Assembly (NCBI RefSeq): GCF_016808095.1
Contig: NC_068973.1
Coordinates: 558,001-622,000 of the forward strand
Reading direction: 5' to 3'
Source: Vigna angularis
Lineage: Eukaryota; Streptophyta; Magnoliopsida; Fabales; Fabaceae
DNA length: 64,000 nucleotides
In this document: piece after piece, positions 1-12,169 of the stretch
How the letters are laid out: every line of letters begins with the position of its first letter
Numbering within the stretch: the first letter of the stretch is position 1
Notes under the pieces: model-generated
What the model was told of the DNA's origin: nothing
Seen by the model: the letters and a program-made list of their open reading frames with translations, nothing else
The model's database searches: none
Program-made: the position numbers and the translations under genes

Positions 1-349
1 TTCACGCGTAATAGGAACAATAAGTACAAAAGATGTATCATGAAACTAAAAGATATCCTTGAAGATAATGCTATATCTTGTAGGATTGTAGCTATGATAA
101 GAGAAACTACAGAAGGAGTTTGGAATTTGGAAAGCAGCCATTGACCGTGATTAAGATTGTTCTCCTTTTCAGAATGCCCCAGTTCAATATACGCGTAATG
201 AATTGATATCCACCAATCTAAAGTGGGTAAAAAAATGAGAAGATACAACATCTATTTATATTTGTAAAATAAAAAGTTACACTTATATAATCAATTATCA
301 ATTATATTTGAAGATATTACTACCTTTTACAAAGATTAAAACAGCTTAT

Positions 350-388
<39 letters not shown>

Positions 389-498
389 TTCAGTTTTTGA
401 ATGATAATAAAAAAGTTGATAAGTCCAACAATTATAACAAAAGGTAAATTTTCTCTTATTTTATGGGTGGAATACAAAGTATAGGTTCCAATCTTACA
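1..498. other. AT-rich flank downstream of the glucanase gene
   Basis: No coding region is supported here. An AT dinucleotide microsatellite lies at 355-385. The part next to 498 should hold the 3' UTR and polyadenylation region of the minus-strand glucanase gene, but I cannot fix its end. Confidence 0.6.
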
Positions 499-2861
499 TT
501 ACATGTCACTCTTAAGGGGATTTGTTGCATTGAAATCATCCATAACAATCTTCCCATCCCTTTTGCCACCAAATCCAAAGGGGTACTTCTTCTGTTTGTT
601 GGGACTAAACAGACCAAAATGTTTCTCTATCTCTGGACTCTTTCCATTCTCATCGAACATGCCAAAGATATAAATCTCTGTGGGTTTTGAAGGCCTTCTA
701 GGGCTTCCTCTACCAGCACGACGAACCAAATTATCCAAGTACACACGTGCATTGTCGTACGAGGCACCAAAATCTCCATCCGAGGGCCACCCGCTCTCAG
801 ACACAACAACCTCAACATAACCAATCCTAGTATTATCAATGGCTGCATGCACTGAATCCAACATAGCATCAAACAAATTCTGGTACCCATATTGGCCATC
901 CCAAACCAGAACATTGGGTGCAGTGAAAAGAGCATAAGGAAGTGATATGTCACGAGGATTACCATAGTAAGAAAAATAAGGGTACACATTGACCAGTAAA
1001 GGTGCACCTGCATATAGCAGGTACCCTATTATAGGGTCTAAGTATGATCTAACATCACCCCTGAAGGAACCTTGTGATGGGGGGTAGGAGTTTCCTATTA
1101 GGGTCATGTCAATGGCTGTTGAAACCTTGATTTGATCATGAAGACCTTGAGCCCTTATAGCTTGGTATACATTTTGTACAGCAGGTAGAACAAACTGTGC
1201 ATACCAAGAGGACCCTCCAACAGGACTCACTTCGTTTCCAACTGCTATGTACTTGATTCTGACACTTGGCCAAAAGTTCAGCACGTTCCTTTGCACCCAT
1301 TGACGAGCATTATCAGCATTTGTGGCAAGACCCTGAAGATCAGAGTTTGGCACTCCAAGAATGAGTTCAATGCCTGAATCTCTTAGGGCTTGTAGAGCAG
1401 CTTGATTGGGATCGTAAAGTCTCATTCTTCTTATGTTGTTCGATCTGTAAAGACTTATAACTTCATTAGCTGCTGGTAGATTGTTGCCCATCATGCCGTA
1501 ACACACACCGATTTGAGCATCTGCTAACCAAACAAAAATCGTATCTATCAAATTCAAATTCTGCAAAAATGACAGCTTTAAAGACCTTTTGAAAAATGAT
1601 AATTCGAGAAGAAGAAACTATTATAATGTCCCCTCACATTGAAAATGATGTTTTTTGTATATATAAAATATGTTGTAATATTAAGGAAGATAAAATAAGT
1701 TAGCTTCAACAAGCTGGTCCTCTGCTCATCTAAGTGGCCAAAATAACAAGATTAGCTTGGGATCAAAATAACTTCTCAAAACTTTGTATCTACTTCTCTA
1801 TTTCTTCAACCAGGTAAACTAAAAATATTAATTTTTTTAATGTTTATGTATTATATTAATTTACGTAGCAAACACTTATTATTAATGGACATAAAAAGAT
1901 ACTAAATAGATATATGGGATTTTAATCCAATGAACTAGATAAGTTGAAAAACACCTAACACCTAGCTACCACGTCTGGTAATGGCAAGCGAAGTTGACTT
2001 GTCTATCTGTTTTATTTTATTGATGAAGACTTTATAAAGTATTTAAACTTAAAATTTTTAATATAATATATATATATATATATAAATTTTTTAATGTTAT
2101 TATAAATTAGCTTTACATTTTATTATTATTGTTGATTTATTTTAAATTTAAATATTTTTTTGTCTTTAAATTATTATAAAAAAATTATGTTCTATCTCTA
2201 TATTGAATAATAAAATATTTAATTATTATATTTCATAAAAGTTATGTAAAATATTCTTTTTTCAAATGGTATGTAAAGTATTTTTTATATAACAAAAGAA
2301 GTTTTACGGTTGATTATAATATAACTTGTTTGTGAAAAAGATATATGATTTTTATAGATGAAATATCTTATAATTTAGTTTAAAAAATATATATTTTTTA
2401 TAATAATTTGGTAACAAAGAAAATATTTAGCTTGTTTATTTTATAAATTCAATCTCTTTAATTGGAAACAAAATATGTTTAAAGAATAAGTTATGAATAT
2501 ATATAATAAGTTTTTAACTATATTTATAAATTAATTTTATGAAATAATAGTTTGGTTTTTCATTTTAATTTTTCTATTAATTTTCAAACTGCTCAGTGTA
2601 CTGTTAATTGGTGAACTGATACATCATAACTTATTTTTAAGAGACTGATAACTAGAACAAAATCAGATATAAAAAAATCTGACAAACTATAGTATGTATA
2701 TATATTATATATCAATCTCTGAGCAAACTTAATAATGAATGAACAGAAAGTAACAATGAGAGAAACAGACCTGCTGTGATAAGGTTTACTGTGAATAGTT
2801 CAAAAAGAAGAAGCACAGCAGCAAATGAGAACCTCTGGTTTCTGGGAAAGTGAGAGGCCAT
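499..2861 (-). CDS. Glucan endo-1,3-beta-glucosidase (GH17), class I vacuolar type
   Basis: Hydrolyses internal 1,3-beta-D-glucan bonds, as in callose and fungal walls; the family is usually linked to defence and callose turnover. Two exons on the minus strand, 2861-2771 and 1520-499, joined by a GT-AG intron of 1,250 bp that splits an Asp codon, give 370 residues. Residues 1 to about 30 form a signal peptide with a hydrophobic core ([10 protein letters not shown]). The mature part begins near AQIGVCYGM, the classic GH17 start. Catalytic residues are visible: acid/base Glu127 in VGNEVSP and nucleophile Glu272 in [17 protein letters not shown] near the end is also typical. After the fold there is a basic tail ending [10 protein letters not shown], with an N-glycosylation site at Asn361. 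That resembles the C-terminal propeptide which sends basic class I glucanases to the vacuole. No frameshift or lost motif was seen. The enzyme class is secure; vacuolar targeting is inferred. Confidence 0.95.
1521..2770 (-). other. Glucanase intron 1
   Basis: AT-rich intron after the signal-peptide exon, a position shared by many plant GH17 glucanases. Donor GT is at 2770-2769 and acceptor AG at 1522-1521 (minus strand). It has AT runs near 2065-2085 and no recognisable insertion. Confidence 0.85.
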
Positions 2862-2911
2862 GGTGGAAAATGTAAGAACCACATATATGATTAAACTTCA
2901 TTACTGCAGTT

Positions 2912-2921
2912 CTATAAATAG
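2912..2921 (-). promoter_or_regulatory. TATA box of the glucanase gene
   Basis: The minus strand reads CTATTTATAG here, about 50 bp upstream of the start codon at 2861, so the 5' leader would be only about 20-30 nt. A W-box-like TTGACC lies at 2943-2948 (plus strand). WRKY-bound W-boxes are common in pathogen-induced glucanase promoters, but one copy is weak evidence. Confidence 0.5.
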
Positions 2922-2949
2922 AGTGTTTACACAGCTAGCAACTTGACCA

Positions 2950-4346
2950 TGTCTTAGAAGAAACTTCAATTATTAATATAATCTTGATGTCTATGTTTAC
3001 CCACCTATTATATTTCCACCATGAAAAGTCTTGGTCTTGCCAATTTTCTCTTCCAATCTACATCTCAAATAAATCTCGTACGTATGTAAAAAGACAGTCT
3101 TAAAAATTATCCATACACTTTTCTCATCCCTCTTTATCATATTATTTATTTTACTTTAATTGTTTTTTCGTTTTATTTCTATATTTTTTCTACTTTTTGT
3201 AAAAATAGTCACAATAATAGAATTATTAACGAAAAAAAAAATATTTAGGCAAATTGATAGAATAGTCAAGCCATCGCAGTTCATGCACCCGGAAGGTGAT
3301 CATGATATATATGCTTTAAAGCTTTATCCTATCAACAACTTGGTATAGTAAGGACCCACGTTACCAACTCCGAAATAATTCAATCTATTGTGTGTGTGTT
3401 TCTCAAAAAATATATTTTTTTGTTGATGGCAACTACGTACTATTGTATTATATAAACCCAAAATAATACGTGTATGTGCCACAAAATAAATAAATAAAAT
3501 ATTTATTGTATTAACTAACTAGCTTCTCAGCGCAGCCATTAAGTGCAATTGGCTTTTCTAAATTATGCTAGGGCTGCTGAATGAACTTGAAGTGTTGTTG
3601 TTTTTTTTCATCTAGCAAAAAGAATATATTTAATATAGAAATATTCGGAGTATTCTAACCCATTACAACCATATAGACATTGTAATTAGGAAAAAAAAAA
3701 ATTACATCAATCTTTCCTTAATTTTAACCCCTTTTAATGTTAACGTTTTCAACAATATACCTCCAACAAAACATCCTACATTATAGTTATATTCCACAAA
3801 AGAAAAATATGGCATGTATTTGATTTTGCCTATTCTTCACTTGTCGGCCTCATGACTAAAAGATTGAGTGAACTTGAAAAATTAACTTGAAGTATTAGCC
3901 TAAAACTTTTGTCATGTGCAAGTTTTAAAGTGTTCAACATGATATAAACACAAATTACATATATTCTATAATATAATGTAGTGATTTATTCGAATTAAGA
4001 AATTTAATGGAGCTTTTGATTTTTCTCCATTTTTTTTCTTGCTCTTTATGATAGTGTACGACTTTTTGATAAAATTGTCTCCTTATCTTTTTTTTCTTAA
4101 AGTAGGGTTGAGTAAGTGAATTTGTTGGGTGAGGTAACTTGTACAAATTAATTTAATAAATTGAGTTGATATTTGTATGTCGTTAATTAACCCATGTTAA
4201 CTTACCAATACTCAGACCATTGGTAAGATGAGACGAGTCAAGTCTTTGACCCTTTTTTTATTATATAAATGAAATTGAATTATTAAAATTAAATAAGGAG
4301 GTTGTGATATAAAGAATTGTAATTGGTTTTATATTGCGTTGTTTGA

Positions 4347-4381
<35 letters not shown>

Positions 4382-7300
4382 GATATGATAAAGTAATTTA
4401 AGAATAAAAATTCTTTTAATTTATCTAATTATAAATATTAATTTTGAGAGCTTTTAGATTATTTAAAAAACATACTATCCTTATATACAAAATCATTTAC
4501 TTTTTATAACCTCCCTGTCAATCAAATCATATTTTCCTTAATAAAAGTATACTTAATAGAATGAAAAAAAAAAATTTAAGCGCAAATCATATTTTTTTTT
4601 AAGGTATAGGTAAATTTTTAAGGATGGTAAATAAACTTGTACTTGAGAGTATTTTTTAACATGTATTTGTGGATACTATTTAAACGTGACTTTGAGAAGA
4701 GTACCGATATTCCTAACATAAAAATTATCATTCACGTCATTGAATTGACGAATGACATATAGACAACAGACATAAAAAATCTGTGGTATTAATTTTGTAG
4801 ATAAATGGATAATATTTGTGTTTGACGTCTAAAAAGTAGACGTATAAAAAATGTTTTTTATATCTGATTTTGATAGATTAGGAGTAAATTTACGTTCAAT
4901 GTTTACGCATTTAATATTATTATTTCTTTATAACTCTTTCTATAATTCAATATTTGAATATTTTTATTAACTTTTTCTTTATAATTAGATATGTTCATTA
5001 ATAATAAGTAGGACAATAAAATCAAACAATTATAAAAAAATATAGGTAGAAAAAATAAAACATAAATCTAATTATATTTTAATAATATAATTAGAGTTAA
5101 TTTAAAAATATTTAATAAAATGTCAATTTTAATAACAATACCAAAATAATATTTATATAAAAAATAAATTTGATTTCAATTTAAAAAGAGAAAAAATTAC
5201 TTCATTTAAATTTGTCACAGCTAAATACATGTTTATGGATCAAATACAGAACTCTTCATGTCACATTTTCATATACTGATGACTGATACTTTGTGTTGTC
5301 AAATTGGATGGATAACAAAGATATGCACAAATCTGGTTTTTGCCGATAATAGAGTTATAACATGTACTGTTCAAGGAAATAATTTTTCAGATTGATATTA
5401 CAATATAGTCAATTTATATTGTTTACTTATATTACAAATTGATATTACAATATATTGTTTGATATTACATGTATTGACTCTTTTAACTCTAGAAGATATT
5501 TTAAATTTATATATCTAATACTATCTCTCTTTTTTCATTTTATATATATTACTCTTTGTATATATACGGGACAACTTAATTACTTTATTTAAATATATTT
5601 ATTATTGCTAATGAAAAAATATATGTAATACTTATAAAAGTTTGTGAGTTCTGAAAAGTTGAAATAAATAAGTGAATCACTTATTTACATTGATATTAAT
5701 TAAATCCAAATTTGAGGTAAAATATTTAAATAAATCTATTTATTTATATATCTCTTTAAATAAATCAAATGTCATAACGACAAGTTGGTAAACATTTGAT
5801 AAGTATTAGGTTAGTATATCATATCATCGTCTAGTTAGTCTCAATCCAAACAGTTAACTATAGTTTAGATGATTATCCATCAAATCAACTTTGAATCACG
5901 AGTTCATATGAATGACCAAACCACCATAAGATGAGAGATTGAGCCCAAATAGTTATGCATAAGACTGTGTGATCAACCACCAACTTGGTGAACAAGCTCT
6001 TGAACTCGAATGGTCACCTAACAAATCGTCCAACCTTGCATTTGACCGATCGGATTGAACATATCTAAGAAAGATTAATCCTAAAACCAAATAATTTAAA
6101 TTTAAAATTAAAATATGATTACTCACATTTGGACCGTAATTAAGTCAACTTAAATCAAAAGTCCATCATCAAACTTATAAATAAATTTTTAAAGTAAAAA
6201 GATATGTATTAATTATAATATTCAATATTATTTATTTAAGTTAAGCTAACTTTAACATTAGAGTATCTTTTGAACGAGCACAATAGAGATTTTAACAGTT
6301 GACCTTAGCTCCATTGAAAAAGTTTTCTTGTGAAAAAAGGAAGCATGTGTGAATAATTGGCAAGGACTTATACTTGTCATTTTGTATATAAGCCTTTTTA
6401 TGTTTTTTCTTCATGCTCATTATGTTTGGTTTGCAATCTTTGCTTTCTCCCCTCTTCCATTTCATGGTTTTGCGGTACCTTTACTTTTATGGTTTTAATT
6501 TCCAAAGCTCATATTAATAGATGTTTTCTGCATTATTTTGACTGCATTATATCAATTGTTAATGTTGAGTTTAATCTTTTTTATATTCTTGGACATTCGT
6601 AAGTAATTTTGCAGGGATAAAGTTATAATGTCATTTTGGAGATGATTGTGATTTGTTTGATATATTTTGAAAATTATGTTAAAGATTTTAAATAGTTTAT
6701 ATATATAAAAATTTATTAACTTTGATGTTTTGATGAATGAGGTTATTCATTAACATTTATTGTGTAGAAAAGCTAAATATAAGTAAAAAATGTTTTTGTT
6801 TTTTTAATTAATTAATATACAAAGAAGAATCATGTCTTTATACACAAAATATTTAGTCTGTAATTGTTTATTTTAAGTAGTAATTTCATAATTTATTTTT
6901 AAGTATTAATAATAGTAAAATAAATAAATTCTTTACAAGTTATTTTTTCATTTAAAAATAATAATGATATAATTTTAAAATTTTATTGTAAATTTTAAGT
7001 AGTAATTTCATAATTTATTTTTAAGTATTAATAATAGTAAAATAAATAAATTCTTTACAAGTTATTTTGTCATTTAAAAATAATAATGATATAATTTTAA
7101 AAATTTATTGTAAATTTTTTAATAGAAAAAATATTTATAACTTCATTTTCCCAGAAAAAATCACTTGTGTATTTTTTTTTTTTAAGAAATTACTTGCCAA
7201 TTTAAAACATGCAAGAAAATTACTTGCGAAATTTAAATTTGTAGGAAAAAGTATTTGCTATTTTTTAAATTGATTTTTTCATAGAAAAAAATGTTGTGAA

Positions 7301-8085
7301 CTTTTTTTCTTAAAAGAATTTGCTGCGAATATTTTTGATAAATAAATTCACAAGAAATTCCTACGATTTTTTTAATTTATGGTAATTAATTACCTACTAA
7401 TGCATTGCCTATCTATTAAAATTTGTAGAGAAAATGGTAGAAGATGCTTTTTCTATAAATTTTTGTAAGAAATCTGCAAAAAAAAAATAATCTTCATGAA
7501 ATATAATTTTTTTAGTAGTGTATATACATATATAATATGTAAAATTTTCTCGTAAGCTTTTATTAGAGTTCTTTGTATCCTGTAATGAATATATAATATG
7601 TAATTTTCTCGTAAGCTTTCATTACTTAATGTTTTTGCTCTTTCTAATATGTAGCATTTTATTTTCCCTTTGTTCTGTTATTTATGTATGGTTCTTTTGT
7701 TTTAACAAAATTGAATTGATAGTAAGGTAGAGAAATCATATGTAGTCGCAAAATGGAGAAGAAGACACGGTGATAACAATGACTACAGTGACAGTGATGA
7801 CCGAGCCAGATGTAATGAAAGGGTGCAGTGGTAATCATACGGGTGCAGGAAGCAAAGGGCGGAAGTGAATATGACAGCGTGTACTGGGCTTTTATGAAAT
7901 ATAGGGATGTTCAAGCAAAAGGGTAAGGCTGCCAGTTTCTACACCTCACCCGATTTCTTCCTATACTATATCATTTCAGATTTTATTTTCCCAAACACAT
8001 TAAATCAATTTCAAAAATATTTTTTCTAAAGACACTTATTCACATTTCTGGAAAAACATTCACTCACTCGTTCTAAATATGACTT
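2950..8085. other. AT-rich intergenic DNA without recognisable genes
   Basis: About 5 kb with many stops in all frames and no ORF of convincing composition. It contains a TA microsatellite at 4355-4381 and a 122-bp tandem duplication at 6871-7116 (separate entry). Slightly less AT-rich patches at about 5800-6080 and 7740-7920 may be old transposon pieces, but I could not assign them. Confidence 0.6.
6871..7116. repeat. Tandem duplication, two 122-bp units
   Basis: The segment starting TTTTAAGTAGTAATTTC at 6871 starts again at 6993 and stays nearly identical to about 7114, with one or two substitutions. Both units are very AT-rich and non-coding. Confidence 0.85.
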
Positions 8086-8089
8086 TTAT

Positions 8090-8583
8090 TCGTTTATTTA
8101 TAGTTATGATTGTTATTCAACAATGATCACTTTATCAATTGAATGTAAAAAATGTGATCCTCAATGAATATTTGTAAGAAGAGATTTATATGAAGCAACC
8201 TTCAGGATTTGTTGCTCATGACAAGTCTTATGGATTGATATGTTGTCTTTGCAAATCTTTATATGTCTAAAACAGTCTCTTAGGGTCTAGTTTGGAAAAT
8301 TTAGTAATGTTATTCAACAATTTGATATGACATTTTGTGTGACAGATCATTCAATCTTGTATCGTCGCTCTAGTGCTAGGTGTGCTTACTTGATATTATA
8401 GGTTGATGATATTGTTCTTACAAGCAATGACAACCATGACATCTCCTAAATGAAATAACATCTTTGCCACCACTTTTAGATCAAAGATTTTTGCAAACTC
8501 ATATATTTCTTGGGTATTGAGGTGGCACAATCCAACAATGGTATTATTATATCTCAAGAAAAATATGCATTAGATATTTTTTG
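8090..8583 (+). pseudogene. Ty1/copia reverse-transcriptase remnant
   Basis: Decayed plus-strand translation matches copia reverse transcriptase in order: LNVKNVILN, YMKQPSGFVAHD, KSLYGLKQS, the catalytic-motif region VDDIVLTSND, then IYFLGIEVAQSNNG and QEKYALDI. Internal stops (for example within NEYL*EE) and indels rule out function. The homology stops abruptly near 8583 and the same kind of element resumes at about 11223, so it is interrupted by inserted DNA. Confidence 0.85.
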
Positions 8584-8932
8584 TTTGGAGATTTTTGGGA
8601 CTTTCTGTTTTTGTTTATTGATCTTGAAGTTAGGCTTTTCAAATTTGGGAATTCTCCTTTGGGATTTTGGAATCAGTTCTTACCAATTAGTGCTTTTGGA
8701 TCTTACTATCTAATTCTTGCGTTCTGACCTTGAAATTTGGGGGTTGTTCTGACCTTGCGTTTTGGATTCTCGTGGTGGTTGCGATGGTAGCGACAACCAT
8801 TCGTGGTGGTTCGCAGCGGAGTTGCTCCTTTCTCTAACTTGGGATTTGTCGTGGGCTTGACTTGAGTTGAATTGGATTAGTTGGGCCGCAATACCCATTT
8901 GATGAAAAAATTTAGAATTTGCAATCTTAAAG

Positions 8933-8934
<2 letters not shown>

Positions 8935-8970
<36 letters not shown>
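8935..8970. repeat. TAA trinucleotide microsatellite
   Basis: About 12 uninterrupted TAA units. Confidence 0.95.
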
Positions 8971-9030
8971 GAATTTTTAATTGGGCTGTAGACCCAGAGT
9001 CTGGCACGGTGGACTGTGGTTGATTCAGTT

Positions 9031-9039
9031 TGAATCTAA
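9031..9039. repeat. MULE target-site duplication, left copy
   Basis: TGAATCTAA, repeated exactly at 9728-9736 on the other side of the element. Confidence 0.9.
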
Positions 9040-9727
9040 GGGTGTTGCTCCCTCCACCTCCACAGCCTTCTCCCTCCACCTCCCTAATTATCTTTAATTC
9101 CAATTATATCCTTAAAGTTAAAATTTTTTATTTTTATTATTTTATTATTTTAATGTTTTAATATTTAAATATAAACTAATATAAATATACATTATTAAAA
9201 TACATTAAAAAGATATTCAAAAATAATAAATCAAAATATTAAAATATCTAATAAAATAATAACAGAAACATAAAATTAAAACAAAGCTTAAACGGATGTT
9301 GACATCCGTTGAAGGATGTCATCCGTTTAGGCTTCGTTTTCATTTTACGTTTTAGGGTTAAAGGATTATTGGAAAGATTATTTGAAGGATTATTGGAAGG
9401 GTTTAGGGTTTAGGGTTTAGGATTATTGGAAGGATTATGACTACGTACCTGGAGAGGAACCACGACAAGCACACTACACCACAAACGCATTGCACCACGT
9501 ACTGCACCGAAAGCAAGAGGAAGATTGCTTGATAATTCTTTTCACGATCACTGAACTTTGCGAAAAATATTTTACTCATACAAGGAACTACGTAGGTTAT
9601 CAGTGAAATATGTTATAAATGAGTAAAATTAAAAAACAATAATCCTAAAAATAAAATTTTACTGAGGGGCAAAATAGTAAAGGGGAGGTGGAGGGAGAAG
9701 GCTGTGGTGGTGGAGGGAGCAACACCC
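9040..9727. mobile_element. Non-autonomous Mutator-like element (MULE), 688 bp
   Basis: Terminal inverted repeats of 45 bp, 9040-9084 and 9683-9727, differ at one position. They begin GGGTGTTGCTCCCTCCACC. The flanks carry a perfect 9-bp target duplication TGAATCTAA (9031-9039 and 9728-9736), the size made by Mutator-superfamily transposases. No transposase is encoded, so it must be mobilised in trans. The interior holds a hairpin around 9292-9328 (AACGGATG paired with CATCCGTT), repeats of AGGATTATTGGA, and three TTTAGGG-type units at 9399-9421. Confidence 0.9.
9399..9421 (+). repeat. Telomere-like TTTAGGG units inside the MULE
   Basis: Three consecutive units of the plant telomere repeat. 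The run is short, so chance or a captured telo-box is as likely as a true interstitial telomere. Confidence 0.7.
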
Positions 9728-9789
9728 TGAATCTAATTAGGCTGTAGGCCCAGAATTGGACTTGGGTGGGTGGACTTGATTTTACAAAT

Positions 9790-11222
9790 TGTAAAGACCC
9801 AAAAATAATAATAAGAATAAGATAAGAGAATTTAAAATAAATCTTAAAATTAAAGTGATGGAAAATAAATTAGTAATTATTGATATTAATTAATGAAAAT
9901 AAATTGTAATGGGAGAGAGATGAAAAAATTAATCTATAATAATAATTATTATAATTTTGAGAAGAAAATTATTATTATTGATTTAGCAATTAATTAGCAA
10001 TCAAATTAATTTAAATTAAAATTGGAAAGAGAAATTAATTTGATTTAAATATAAGAAATTAATGGGATTTTAAATTAACTGGGAATTTGACTTTAATGAT
10101 TTATCAAAGTAATAAATGATCTATGATTTTGGATTGATATTGAATTATATTCATTTATTGTTTATCATTTATTGTTTTAGTATAATTTATTGAGTACATT
10201 GTATTATTGTATTTTTGAATGAGACTTTAGACAATGATGAATGAATAATGTTAGACAAAGAATGAGAATGGTTGTTGTACTTAGGTATATGATGAACTTT
10301 GACTGATGAGTGGAATGAGTAAGTGTTGGAGTTGTACCTGAGTGTGTGGTTGATGAGCATAAGAGTGTGGGATAAGTCCACTTGTTGTACCTAGTAAAGC
10401 CTGAGACTATCGATCGGTCGAGATAACAACTCCCTTTGACCTTGTGTGCAAAAAGGGAGTGCTCGAGTATTCAACCTTCTATGTATGGAGGTTATGGTGT
10501 TTTCCTTGTTGTGACAGGGAAACATGTTCCTTAGCCAGGTAGGCGGGACTACTCAAGCAGACTTATAGGAGGGGCTACAGGTTTGAGGTAGGGTATAGGG
10601 GCGTGACTAATTCTTTTCACTATGGTATTGTGGAGGCTCATGATGTTATTCATGATGAAGGATTCATGACGAGGTTAAATCTGATGGAGGTACATGTGAT
10701 GATGATTCATAGGGACGATGTGTTTGGAGACGATGTTGAAAGGTTAACGTTGATGGTATAATCGTGATAGGGTTAATGAAGATACTGATGATGGTAAGAG
10801 TGTAAAAATGATTATGTTAGTGGGATAGCGTTGTAGATGATTGATTTATTATTAAGTTGTGCTTGTTTCCTATGTACAAATTTTATTGTCTTTGGTTGTG
10901 CTATGATAGCTTACCCATATTTGTTTGTGTTGTGGTTGTGTGTGTGTTTTGCGATGATCGTATGACATTTGGTTATACGGGAGCAGGGGATGTTACAGAT
11001 ACTTCAGATGCATGATAGAGACGCGAGAGTGGGAAGTCGACTTGGGTTATTTAAAGCTTTTGTGCTATAAATTTTAGAAACAGTGTAATAGGGTTTGTTT
11101 TATTTCTTCTTGATTTTATTAATTTCGGTATTATATAAGTTGATTTCCGCAATGGTATTATGATTTTAAAAATTTAAAATTTTTCCTCGTAATCGAGACA
11201 TCCCAAAAATCGGGATGTTACA
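9790..11222 (+). mobile_element. LTR-like sequence (Gypsy-type, solo or 3' LTR)
   Basis: It starts TGTAAAGACCC and ends GGGATGTTACA. The same kind of TG...CA ends bound the clearly defined Gypsy LTRs at 41395 and 48803 (TGTAAGACC...GGGATGTTACA). The length of 1,433 bp is normal for such LTRs. The copia pol resumes immediately after 11222. I found no matching 5-bp target duplication (CAAAT on the left, AGTTG on the right), so the left part may be internal element sequence or a rearranged junction. Confidence 0.6.
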
Positions 11223-11960
11223 AGTTGCGCTGATGAATTCATAATATGTTGACAAACTCATATACCCTAATACCTAACTCTTACCAAATTAGGGGGTGCC
11301 TATGCTAGATCTTGAACAATATAAAAGACTAATTGAGAAATTGAATTATCTTATAGTTACTTGACCTCACATTTCATTTGCAATTAGTGTGGTAAGTCAA
11401 TTTCTTAATTCCTCATGTCAGGATCATTAGAATACATGCATTGGAAAATGATTGTTATATGGTTACAATAACCATATAAAAGTTGTTCGTTGTTAAAATG
11501 TTGATTGGGTAGGATCTTCCTTTGATAAAAGATCTACTTCTGGATATTGTTTCTCAATCAGTGGTAACTTTATTTATTGGAAAAGCAAGAAACAAAATTT
11601 TGTTGCAAGATTTAGTGCAAAAGCATAATATAAAGTTATGGCCTCAATTACTTGTGAACTCGTTTGACTTAAGCAATTGTTTTAAGTGTTACAATTTAGA
11701 GATGTCACTCAAATGACACTTATATGTGACAATCAGATTGTCTTTCATATTAGTTTTAATCATGTATTTCATGAGAGGACCAAACACATTGATATTGATT
11801 GTCATTTCATTCGAGATTATATATGGAGATATCAAGACTGAATTCATTAACTCAAGTAATCATTTAACATATACTTTTACTAAGTCCTTGCGAAAACCAA
11901 TAATTGATTATATTTAAAACAAGTTTGGTACATACAATTTATATGCATCAGGAGGAGTTT
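11223..11960 (+). pseudogene. Ty1/copia RNase H remnant (continuation of the split pol)
   Basis: Decayed plus-strand translation follows copia pol from the end of RT through RNase [91 protein letters not shown]. Several in-frame stops and shifts are present. With the piece at 8090-8583 it makes one element with a gap where the insertion sits. Confidence 0.85.
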
Positions 11961-12165
11961 TAGATTATTAGATATCTTATATTTATTTTTTATCTTTACT
12001 TACTTATCGTTTGTTATTATTCTTTATCTTAGATTAGTTGTTACTTGTATTAGATTATTGGCTCATATTTCCTTTAGTGTAAATAAAGTATCCTAGGTGT
12101 GTTTTCTACATAACGGAGATTAATTATATATAGATGTTCACTATATTCAATATAACACATTAATT
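11955..12165 (+). mobile_element. Probable 3' LTR remnant of the copia element
   Basis: Directly follows the RNase H end (GGAGGAGTTTTAG) and reads GTGTTTTCTACATAACGGAGATTA... to CAATATAACAC, the composition expected of a small copia LTR. The boundaries are uncertain and no second LTR was found to pair with it. Confidence 0.4.
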
Positions 12166-12169
12166 TAAC

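Larger units (their letters stand above)
8584..9789. mobile_element. Inserted DNA of unclear family interrupting the copia pol
   Basis: Less AT-rich than its surroundings and without a usable ORF. It includes a TAA trinucleotide run at 8935-8970 and is itself interrupted by the Mutator-like element at 9040-9727. Similar phrases flank that insertion (GGCTGTAGACCCAGA and GGCTGTAGGCCCAGA). It sits directly upstream of an LTR-like sequence, so it may be the 3' internal region of the same Gypsy-type element. Confidence 0.4.

Noticed and set aside
3160..4146. Short frames of about 60 codons in the AT-rich spacer
   Set aside because: Composition is that of AT-rich noncoding DNA, with no motif or conservation evidence.
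9399..9421. Interstitial telomere implying a chromosome fusion point
   Set aside because: Only three units, inside a transposable element; far too short for a fusion scar.
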